Assembly (NCBI GenBank): GCA_001689535.1
Contig: LUJP01000117.1
Location: 1 to 27,625, forward strand
Length of the DNA stretch: 27,625 nt
From: Bacteroidales bacterium M5
Lineage (GTDB): Bacteria; Bacteroidota; Bacteroidia; Bacteroidales; Muribaculaceae
Reading direction: 5' to 3'
Shown: one piece after another, positions 17,498 through 24,338 of the stretch
Layout of the letters: the number at the start of each line of letters is the position of its first letter
Numbering within the stretch: position 1 is the stretch's first letter
The notes under the pieces: generated by a model
Databases searched by the model: none
What the model saw: only the letters and a program-made list of their open reading frames with translations
What the model was told of the DNA's origin: nothing
Made by a program: the position numbers and the translations under genes

Positions 17498-19087
17498 ATG
17501 CTATTGATAATTACCGTCAGCTGTATTACGCTCATTACCCTTTTTAATTTTCTTGCCGAACTCAGGCGGGACTTAATGATGATGCAGCAAAACAGCTACA
17601 GAAATGAAAGATATACCCGTTGGCTTAAAACAAGTGGGGATACAACATCCTGGCAAAGATTAGCGGCACTATGCGTGCTGCTGATTTCAATGAGTCCGTT
17701 TGCCTCGTCTATTGTCTCATTCGGAATAATTGCGGCATTTGCTTTGGGCTCATTTATCTATCTTGCTACTCGAAAATATAAGAAACCATTAGTCTGGACA
17801 CAGAGGGCCAAAAGGATTTATTCTGTAGGTGTCATTATATCAGCACTTTTGACGCTTGCTATCACACTGTGTAGTCAATCTTCTGGGATATATCCGCTAC
17901 TATACGTAATTTGCCTCACTTTCCTTGGACTGTATTGCGGTTCGCACATTATCATAATGGTGAGCGTATGGCTTCTTTCTCCCATAGAACGCCATATAAA
18001 CAATGGGTACAGGAAAGATGCCGCGCGAATCCTTTCATCAATGCCAGGACTGACCGTAATAGGAATAACCGGCAGCTATGGTAAAACCAGTACCAAGCAC
18101 TATCTTAACCGCATTCTCTCGGAGCAGTTTGAGGTACTGATGACTCCCGGAAGCTATAATACCACCCTGGGAGTTATAAGGACTATCAGGGAACTGATGA
18201 AGCCTTATACTGAGATTTTCATCTGTGAAATGGGAGCAAAAAACATCGGCGATATAAAAGATATCTGTGATCTGGTTCATCCTTCCATAGGAATAGTGAC
18301 AGCTGTGGGGCCACAGCATCTTGAGTCGTTCAAGACCATAGAGAATGTGTGCCGGACCAAATTTGAGCTAATAGATTCGTTGCCTGATGACGGTTTTGCC
18401 GTTATTAACAATGACTTTGATCCGATCGCAGAAAAGAAAGTGGAACTTAAGGGGCTTTGCAGATATTCTGTAAGACATGGAAATGCGGATTTCCGTGCTT
18501 CACAGATTATATATAGCCCCATGGGCACCTCATTTTCTATTATCGGTAAAGATACCAGCCTTGACTTGCATACCAGGCTGGTAGGGGAGTGCAACGTGTC
18601 AAATCTTATTGCAGCCGTGATTGTTGCAATGCATCTCGGAATGTCTTTCGAAAAAATCAAAAGGGCAGTTGAAGCAATCGAACCGGTTGAGCACCGACTG
18701 AGTATAAAAAGGACCTCTGGTGGAATCACCATACTCGATGACGCATTCAATTCAAATCCGGCAGGCTCATCCATGGCATTGGATGTGCTGCGTGCCATGA
18801 CCGGAGGAAAAAGAATAATCATTACCCCAGGAATGATAGAACTTGGTGAAAAACAGAATGAGCTGAATCAGGAATTCGGCAAGAAAATTTCTGTATCGGC
18901 AGATATTGCGATAGTCGTAGGCCAATATAACCGCGAGGCAATTCTGGCGGGAATAGCTGCCGGCGAAGGTTCCCCGGAAGTTCACGATGTAGCTACTTTT
19001 GCTGATGCACAAAGACTGTTGCAGACGTTTGTGACCAACGGAGATACCATTTTGTATGAAAATGATTTACCTGACACATTTAAATGA
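17498..19087 (+). CDS. Membrane-anchored MurF-like Mur ligase
   Basis: 529 aa. Residues 1-165 are a membrane domain with about five hydrophobic segments (1-20, 54-70, 72-91, 108-125, 131-160) and basic loops. From about 180 it is a Mur ligase: P-loop GITGSYGKTST (Lys196), Glu244 in CEMGAKNIGDI, His274 in GPQHLES, Lys288 (position of the carbamylated lysine), DDAFNSNP (414-421) and EHRL. The canonical N-terminal UDP-MurNAc-binding domain is missing, replaced by the membrane part. The C-terminus has TPGMIELG where MurF usually has GDM-ELG, and ends ENDLPD (521-526) instead of KGSR. Such ligases join an amino acid or dipeptide to a carboxylate using ATP. The adjacent Ddl suggests D-Ala-D-Ala as donor; the acceptor is probably membrane-bound. 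It is unlikely to be the cell's main MurF. Confidence 0.85.
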   Translation: MLLIITVSCITLITLFNFLAELRRDLMMMQQNSYRNERYTRWLKTSGDTTSWQRLAALCVLLISMSPFASSIVSFGIIAAFALGSFIYLATRKYKKPLVWTQRAKRIYSVGVIISALLTLAITLCSQSSGIYPLLYVICLTFLGLYCGSHIIIMVSVWLLSPIERHINNGYRKDAARILSSMPGLTVIGITGSYGKTSTKHYLNRILSEQFEVLMTPGSYNTTLGVIRTIRELMKPYTEIFICEMGAKNIGDIKDICDLVHPSIGIVTAVGPQHLESFKTIENVCRTKFELIDSLPDDGFAVINNDFDPIAEKKVELKGLCRYSVRHGNADFRASQIIYSPMGTSFSIIGKDTSLDLHTRLVGECNVSNLIAAVIVAMHLGMSFEKIKRAVEAIEPVEHRLSIKRTSGGITILDDAFNSNPAGSSMALDVLRAMTGGKRIIITPGMIELGEKQNELNQEFGKKISVSADIAIVVGQYNREAILAGIAAGEGSPEVHDVATFADAQRLLQTFVTNGDTILYENDLPDTFK

Positions 19088-19106
19088 TTAAACGATACTA
19101 ACAGAA

Positions 19107-20297
19107 ATGGATATGAAAACTAATATAGGAGTCTTTTTCGGAGGAAGAAGCACTGAGCATGAGATATCTGTAATTTCTGCCAATCAGGCAATGGCCGCTA
19201 TTGATCGTGAAAAATACGATGTTACACCGGTTTATATCACTAAGGATGGACATTTTTATACCGGAGAGGCTTTGATTGATGTGGCCAACTACAAAGATAT
19301 AAAGACGTTGCTGAAAAACTGCACCGAAATAACTTTATCATGTTCCTTCGGAGATTATAATTTGTACAGAGTGAAACGATCCCTGTTCGGAAATCCTGTG
19401 GTGGCTCATCTTGATGTAGTCATTCCTGTGCTCCACGGCGCAAATGGAGAAGACGGTACATTCGAGGGGCTTCTTGATCTGATAGGAATCCCATATGCCG
19501 GTTGTGATGTTCTTGCCTCAGCCAATGGTATGGATAAGATTACTATGAAGATGATACTCCAGGCATGTTCGATTCCGGTGGTTGACTATGTCTGGTTTAC
19601 TGATAAAGAATGGTTCTCCAAGAGAGAGGAACTTATAGAAAGAATTGAATCAAAACTCGGATATCCGGTAATTGTAAAGCCGGCAAATCTTGGGTCAAGT
19701 GTGGGAATCGGTCGCGCTGGAAACAGAGAGCAGTTAATATCCCGTCTTGACGATGCTAAGACATATAGTTCGAGACTCATAGTAGAGCATATGGTGGATA
19801 ATCTGCATGAGGTGAACTGTTCGGTTCTCGGTGATGCCGATGAATATCAGACTTCCGTATGCGAAGAACCGATAAAGAGCGGAGAGATTCTTTCATATAC
19901 AGATAAATATATGGGCGGCTCCAAAGGGGCTAAGGGAATGCAGGCCTCCCAGAAAAGGATTCCTGCAGATCTGCCTAAAGAAACCACTGAAAGGATTCGT
20001 TTTCTCGCCGGAGAGACATTCAGGGTGCTTTCCTGTCAGGGAGTGGCCCGAGTCGATGTGATCATGGATGAGGATAATGGTCGTATCTATGTGAATGAAA
20101 TCAACACTATTCCCGGTTCGCTTTCATTCTATCTATGGGAGGCATCCGGAATTCCGTTCAGCGAGCTTATGGACCGGCTGGTCCGTTTGGCGTTAAAGCG
20201 AAAACGCGAAGAGAGTATGAAGACCGTGAGCTACGACCAGAATATTTTCGCCATGGGAGGTGGCGTGAAAGGTGGGATAAAGGGCTCAAAATCCTAA
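19107..20297 (+). CDS. D-alanine-D-alanine ligase family ATP-grasp enzyme
   Basis: 396 aa, longer than typical Ddl (about 300-370). Ddl landmarks are present: GGRSTEHEIS (Glu17), HGANGEDGTFEG, KPANLGSSVGIG and a Lys267-Tyr268 pair at the place of E. coli DdlB Lys215-Tyr216, which favours D-Ala over D-lactate as second substrate. The C-terminal substrate loop reads NTIPGSLSFYLWE (333-345) where common Ddl has NTxPG followed by T/S-rich sequence. A glycine-rich basic tail (last ~15 residues) is extra. It lies 18 nt after the Mur-ligase gene and should supply its dipeptide. A second ATG at 19113 is possible. It may be the specialised copy beside a housekeeping ddl elsewhere. Confidence 0.85.
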   Translation: MDMKTNIGVFFGGRSTEHEISVISANQAMAAIDREKYDVTPVYITKDGHFYTGEALIDVANYKDIKTLLKNCTEITLSCSFGDYNLYRVKRSLFGNPVVAHLDVVIPVLHGANGEDGTFEGLLDLIGIPYAGCDVLASANGMDKITMKMILQACSIPVVDYVWFTDKEWFSKREELIERIESKLGYPVIVKPANLGSSVGIGRAGNREQLISRLDDAKTYSSRLIVEHMVDNLHEVNCSVLGDADEYQTSVCEEPIKSGEILSYTDKYMGGSKGAKGMQASQKRIPADLPKETTERIRFLAGETFRVLSCQGVARVDVIMDEDNGRIYVNEINTIPGSLSFYLWEASGIPFSELMDRLVRLALKRKREESMKTVSYDQNIFAMGGGVKGGIKGSKS

Positions 20298-20347
20298 TGT
20301 ATATAAATATTATCGGACAAACCAGAGTCCCCGCTTAAATTTTCTCT

Positions 20348-20379
20348 CTTGCAAGTATGCAAATTTTTCAGTACCTTTG
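20348..20379 (+). promoter_or_regulatory. Promoter of tRNA-Thr
   Basis: CTTG at 20348-20351, 20-nt spacer, TACCTTTG at 20372-20379. The predicted start near 20386 is 12 nt before the mature tRNA. Confidence 0.7.
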
Positions 20380-20397
20380 CAGAGAAAAATTTGAAAA

Positions 20398-20470
20398 GCC
20401 GCAATAGCTCAGTTGGTAGAGCATTTCATTCGTAACGAAAAGGTCGTGGGTTCGAGTCCCACTCGCGGCT
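20398..20470 (+). tRNA. tRNA-Thr(CGT)
   Basis: 73 nt cloverleaf; anticodon CGT at positions 34-36 in loop TTCGTAA. The D arm (GCTC/GAGC) and T arm (GTGGG/CCCAC with TTCGAGT) are perfect. It closely resembles E. coli tRNA-Thr(CGU), including the CATTCGTAA anticodon region. Two A-C oppositions occur: A6-C67 in the acceptor stem and A31-C39 closing the anticodon loop. CCA is not encoded. The discriminator is U73. It has its own promoter and terminator. Confidence 0.93.
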
Positions 20471-20482
20471 CAATTTAATAGG

Positions 20483-20520
20483 AATAAAGTCAGTCTTAAT
20501 CCGATTGGCTTTATTTTTAT
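20483..20520 (+). terminator. Terminator after tRNA-Thr
   Basis: 13-bp stem (20483-20495 with 20503-20515, two G-U pairs), 7-nt loop, then TTT-A-T. Confidence 0.75.
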
Positions 20521-20573
20521 AATATGGTAATTGTGATGATGATTTTCCTAGGAGGCTCGGCAAAGTCGCTTGA

Positions 20574-20597
20574 AATGCTTAACTTTGCATAAGCATT
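20574..20597 (+). promoter_or_regulatory. Promoter -7 element inside a perfect inverted repeat
   Basis: TAACTTTG at 20580-20587 is a -7 element for the dsbD operon; no good -33 is seen. It is wrapped by a perfect 8-bp inverted repeat, AATGCTTA (20574-20581) and TAAGCATT (20590-20597), with 8 nt between. This fits an operator for a dimeric regulator. Confidence 0.5.
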
Positions 20598-20627
20598 CCA
20601 TATCCGTAAGAATTAAATCAAATCCAT

Positions 20628-21101
20628 ATGCGAATAAAGATATTTATTTTTCTTGCTATTGCTGCTTTGTGCTGCTCTTTGCGCGGATTGGCACAGTCAG
20701 CATCTCCAATAGAGTGGCGAGTTTCAGTGAAAATGACCTCAGAGAAGGAGGGTACGCTTATAATGAAGGCCATAATAGAACCGGGGTGGCATCTTTACGG
20801 TATGGAACTGCCTGATGGTGGCCCTAAGCCGACTGTATTTGATTTGTCCGGATCCCAAGGCATTCAATTCGAAGGTAATATCACTCCATCTTTTTTACCT
20901 AAAGAAGTAAATGACAAAATGTTTGGAATGAAGCTTAACTGGTGGGATAAAACGGTTAGCTTCTCCCGTCGTTTTAAGGTCGTTAATCCCGCCATAGCAA
21001 AAGTAAATGGCAAGATAACATATATGTCATGCGATTCACAGACATGTATGCCCCCCAAAACAGAAACTTTTTCCAAATCGGCCAAGTATTATAAAAAATG
21101 A
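20628..21101 (+). CDS. Stand-alone DsbD N-terminal (alpha) domain protein, periplasmic
   Basis: 157 aa with a signal peptide (cleavage probably after GLAQ, about residue 23). The rest is a single DsbD alpha-type immunoglobulin-like domain with the redox pair Cys135/Cys140 in CDSQTCMPP, equivalent to Cys103/Cys109 of E. coli nDsbD. It is clearly related to the first domain of the next gene: both have GWHLYG, LPDGGP-PT, G-ITPS and KLNWW. It probably accepts electrons from DsbD and passes them to periplasmic partners. The stop overlaps the dsbD start (ATGA), so translation is probably coupled. Confidence 0.85.
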   Translation: MRIKIFIFLAIAALCCSLRGLAQSASPIEWRVSVKMTSEKEGTLIMKAIIEPGWHLYGMELPDGGPKPTVFDLSGSQGIQFEGNITPSFLPKEVNDKMFGMKLNWWDKTVSFSRRFKVVNPAIAKVNGKITYMSCDSQTCMPPKTETFSKSAKYYKK

Positions 21102-23086
21102 AAAGATACCTTTTAGCGATTATTGCTACTCTTGCAGTTATTTCTGGAATTCAGGCACAGATTCTGAAGCCTGTCACATGGAGCTCATCCGTGGAAATGA
21201 ACGACGAACGTAACGGCCGTCTGATTTTCAAAGCAAGTATCGATGAAGGATGGCATCTGTATGGAATTGATTTGCCCGACGGCGGTCCGAATCCTACAAC
21301 GTTTACCTTTGATAAGGTAGAGGGAATGACTCTGAATGGTGATATCACACCTTCACGCAAGCCCCATGAGCAGGTCGACATGGTTTTCCATCTCAAACTC
21401 AACTGGTGGGAAGACAAAGTGGACTTCTATCAGGATTTTACCCTAAACGAGCCAAATGGAGCCTATCTTCTTGAGGCATCGGTAAGATTCCAGGGTTGTA
21501 ATGACGGTAGCTGTATTCCTCCTTCAACCGAGACTTTTGATTTCAAGGGCGGAAAAGTGGCGTCGGGAAATACGCCTTCGGAAGAAACACTTCAAACAGA
21601 CAACAAAGCATTAAGCGCACCTACTCACCAGAAGTCTTCTGCAAATAAATGGTGGAATCCGGTTGTATTTACCGATGATGCTTCCGATAATACTGCTTCC
21701 ATTGCTGAATCATCATGGTGGTATATATTTATATGGGGATTCATCGGCGGTCTTGTCGCACTGCTTACGCCCTGCGTATGGCCCATGATACCTCTTACGG
21801 TAAGTTTCTTCCTCAAGAAGAGTAATTCGAGGCGGCGCTCTATCGCGGATGCTTTCACATACGGTTGCGCCATTGTGGTGATTTATCTCGTGCTCGGACT
21901 CGCTATAACACTTATTTTCGGAGCAAGCAAGCTAAATGATTTAGCCACAAATGCAGTATTCAATCTTCTTTTCTTCCTTTTGCTTGTAGTTTTCGCCATA
22001 TCCTTCTTTGGCGCATTCGACATCAAATTGCCCTCAAAGTGGAGCAACAGTGTGGATAGTAAAGCAGAACGCACCACTGGTATGCTTTCTGTTTTCTTCA
22101 TGGCATTCACTTTGGTTCTTGTTTCATTTTCCTGCACCGGTCCCATAATCGGAACCCTTCTGGTTGAAGCTGCATCGGTAGGAGATATTACCGGACCAGC
22201 CATAGGAATGGGAGCCTTCGCCCTTGCCCTCGCAATTCCATTTACTTTATTCGCCATTTTCCCTTCATGGCTTAAAGAAATGCCTCGCTCGGGTGGCTGG
22301 CTCAATTCGGTAAAGGTTGTGCTAGGCTTCCTTGAACTTGCACTTTCTCTTAAATTCCTCTCGGTTGCTGACCTCGCATACGGCTGGGGGATTCTCGACC
22401 GTGAAGTATTTGTCTCCCTTTGGGTGATAATCTTTATTCTCCTTGGAATGTATCTGCTTGGTAAAATTCGTTTCAGCCATGACGCGCCATTAGATCATGT
22501 ACCGGTAGGACGCTTCTTCCTTTCGCTTATCTCACTGGCATTCGCAGTTTATCTGATTCCGGGCCTGTGGGGTGCGCCCCTCAAGAGCGTCAGTGCCTTC
22601 GTTCCGCCTCTGTATACCCAAGATTTCAATCTGTATGAGGGTGGAAACTTCAAAGTATTCCACGATTTCGATGAAGGCATGGCTTACGCAAACGAGAACA
22701 ATCGTCCTGTTCTTGTGGACTTCTCCGGATATGGCTGCGTAAACTGCCGTAAGATGGAAGGAGCAGTATTTGACACTCAGGAAGTAAGTTCGATTATAAA
22801 GGAGAATTTCGTACTCATTACTCTCATGGTTGATGACAAGACATCTCTTGAAAAGCCCATTGAAGTTAATGAAAACGGCAAAACAGTGATGCTTAAGACT
22901 ATCGGTGACAAATGGAGTTATCTCCAGCGTTCGAAGTTTGCAGCCAACAGCCAGCCGTATTATGTGATGCTCGACAACGAAGGCAAGCCTCTTGCGTCTC
23001 CCTATTATTATGATGAGAATGTGGCTAAGTTTGTAGAATGGCTTAACAGCGGGCTCAAATCCTATTCTTCTGAAGTAAAACTATAA
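21098..23086 (+). CDS. dsbD: Thiol:disulfide interchange protein DsbD
   Basis: 662 aa inner-membrane reductant conduit from cytosolic thioredoxin to the periplasm. Order: signal peptide (to about residue 20), periplasmic alpha domain with Cys134/Cys139 (CNDGSCIPP), a linker, an eight-helix membrane domain (about 205-490) with the two electron-carrying cysteines Cys226 (LTPCVWPM) and Cys346 (SFSCTGP), and a C-terminal thioredoxin-like domain with CVNC (547-550). All six redox cysteines are present, so it should be functional. The ATG overlaps the previous stop; mazG follows after 10 nt. Confidence 0.94.
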   Translation: MKRYLLAIIATLAVISGIQAQILKPVTWSSSVEMNDERNGRLIFKASIDEGWHLYGIDLPDGGPNPTTFTFDKVEGMTLNGDITPSRKPHEQVDMVFHLKLNWWEDKVDFYQDFTLNEPNGAYLLEASVRFQGCNDGSCIPPSTETFDFKGGKVASGNTPSEETLQTDNKALSAPTHQKSSANKWWNPVVFTDDASDNTASIAESSWWYIFIWGFIGGLVALLTPCVWPMIPLTVSFFLKKSNSRRRSIADAFTYGCAIVVIYLVLGLAITLIFGASKLNDLATNAVFNLLFFLLLVVFAISFFGAFDIKLPSKWSNSVDSKAERTTGMLSVFFMAFTLVLVSFSCTGPIIGTLLVEAASVGDITGPAIGMGAFALALAIPFTLFAIFPSWLKEMPRSGGWLNSVKVVLGFLELALSLKFLSVADLAYGWGILDREVFVSLWVIIFILLGMYLLGKIRFSHDAPLDHVPVGRFFLSLISLAFAVYLIPGLWGAPLKSVSAFVPPLYTQDFNLYEGGNFKVFHDFDEGMAYANENNRPVLVDFSGYGCVNCRKMEGAVFDTQEVSSIIKENFVLITLMVDDKTSLEKPIEVNENGKTVMLKTIGDKWSYLQRSKFAANSQPYYVMLDNEGKPLASPYYYDENVAKFVEWLNSGLKSYSSEVKL

Positions 23087-23096
23087 TTTGCATAAA

Positions 23097-23882
23097 ATGC
23101 ATAGCAGAGATGAAAAAATCGAGGCTATCGGTCGAGTGATTGATACACTCGACCGCCTTCGCGTGGAGTGCCCGTGGGATAGGAAACAGACCAACGAGTC
23201 GCTGAGGCCAAACACCATAGAAGAAGTCTATGAGCTTTGCGACGCACTCTTAAAAGAAGATGATGCCAATATCCGCAAGGAGCTGGGCGATGTGCTGCTC
23301 CATGTGCTTTTCTATGCCAAAATCGGTGAAGAAAAAGGGGCTTTTGATATTGCCGATGTGGCCGATGCTCTGAATGCAAAACTTATTTTCAGGCATCCCC
23401 ATATCTTTGGTGATACCAAAGTGAATGATGCCCATGACGTAGAGCTAAACTGGGAGCAGATAAAGCTCAAGGAAAAGGGAGGTAATAAAACAGTCCTTTC
23501 CGGAGTACCTGCGGCTCTTCCTTCTATTATCAAAAGCTACCGTATTCAGGAAAAGGCGTCCAATATTGGATTTGATTGGGAAAACAAAGAGGATGCCTGG
23601 AATAAGGTCCGGGAAGAGATTTCAGAGTTTGAAAAAGAGGCTAAATCAGGAAATATATCTGACATGGAACAGGAAATGGGCGATGTGTTTTTCAGCCTCG
23701 TCAATATTTCAAGGCTATATGGTATAAATCCGGAGAATGCCATTGAGAAAACCAATTCCAAGTTTATTAGACGTTTCAATTACATTGAGAAGAAGGCTTC
23801 GGAGAATGGTAAAAAACTGGCGGAAATGACGCTTGCAGAGATGGATGAGCTCTGGGAGGATGCCAAAAAATCAGAGTCATGA
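23097..23882 (+). CDS. mazG: Nucleoside triphosphate pyrophosphohydrolase MazG
   Basis: 261 aa from ATG 23097; the frame extends to a TTG at 23088 but the ATG fits the family N-terminus. It hydrolyses NTPs/dNTPs to monophosphates and removes aberrant nucleotides. Two MazG repeats are visible: the first with CPWDRKQTNESLRPNTIEE and EEVYEL...KELGDVLLH, the second with EEISEFEKE...EMGDVFFSLVN; these ExxE...ExxD boxes bind magnesium. Length matches the housekeeping two-domain MazG. It is not the MazE antitoxin partner; no mazEF is nearby. The stop overlaps the next start (ATGA). Confidence 0.95.
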   Translation: MHSRDEKIEAIGRVIDTLDRLRVECPWDRKQTNESLRPNTIEEVYELCDALLKEDDANIRKELGDVLLHVLFYAKIGEEKGAFDIADVADALNAKLIFRHPHIFGDTKVNDAHDVELNWEQIKLKEKGGNKTVLSGVPAALPSIIKSYRIQEKASNIGFDWENKEDAWNKVREEISEFEKEAKSGNISDMEQEMGDVFFSLVNISRLYGINPENAIEKTNSKFIRRFNYIEKKASENGKKLAEMTLAEMDELWEDAKKSES

Positions 23883-24283
23883 CAAGAAAAATTCTCACTT
23901 CTATTCTTTTGATCTCAGCTTCTTTGTGCCTTGAGGCAAAAACGCTGCGTACCCTTAATGCCGATTGTTCAGGTAGTATCGGATTTATTGCCGACAGTAT
24001 CGAATACAGGGCGGATGTGACCCGTCTTTATGGCAAAATCAAGGGACGTCCCCATACGGCAAACCGGATTGATACTCTTTACGGCACATTTGGGAAAATA
24101 AAATACTCCTCAACTGATATTGACGGAGTGGATATGAAAAGATATTTTCAATGGGAGAATAGCGGATTGATTCCAGTGGAAATAGATTTTCCGGTGGTCC
24201 GTACACAGACATCGTTTGTTCTTACCCTGGATGGACCCCGGGGTGAAAGCACCTGGAATATCCGTTCATCGAATGGCAAATAA
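23879..24283 (+). CDS. Small exported protein of unknown function
   Basis: 134 aa with a signal peptide (cleavage probably after LEAK/EAKT, about residue 20). The mature part is beta-rich, with alternating strands ('IEYRADVTRLYGKIKGRPHT', 'IDGVDMKRYFQWENSGLIPVEIDF'). One cysteine remains after cleavage. It begins on the ATGA overlap with mazG, so it is a real, translationally coupled gene. I do not recognise the family. Some features suggest an envelope protein with an adhesin-like or immunoglobulin-like sandwich, but this is speculative. Confidence 0.72.
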   Translation: MTRKILTSILLISASLCLEAKTLRTLNADCSGSIGFIADSIEYRADVTRLYGKIKGRPHTANRIDTLYGTFGKIKYSSTDIDGVDMKRYFQWENSGLIPVEIDFPVVRTQTSFVLTLDGPRGESTWNIRSSNGK

Positions 24284-24338
24284 TCCTCAACTCTTGAATT
24301 ACGCGAATCCGCGGCTTAGATAACAATCAAAGACATTT

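Noticed and set aside
18277..18822. 181-codon minus-strand frame inside the Mur ligase gene
   Set aside because: Antisense to conserved ligase motifs; Ser-rich product typical of a shadow frame.
19107..20297. Vancomycin-type D-Ala-D-Lac ligase
   Set aside because: Tyr268 is at the position of E. coli Tyr216; VanA-type ligases have His. No vanH, vanX or two-component genes are near.
21883..22305. 140-codon minus-strand frame inside dsbD
   Set aside because: Antisense to the conserved membrane domain; the product is a mirror of hydrophobic codons, not a known fold.
23097..23882. mazEF-type toxin-antitoxin system
   Set aside because: MazG here is the housekeeping pyrophosphohydrolase; no MazE- or MazF-like gene is adjacent.
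24304..24316. CGCG-centred palindrome before topB
   Set aside because: Too short and imperfect to support an operator or terminator call.
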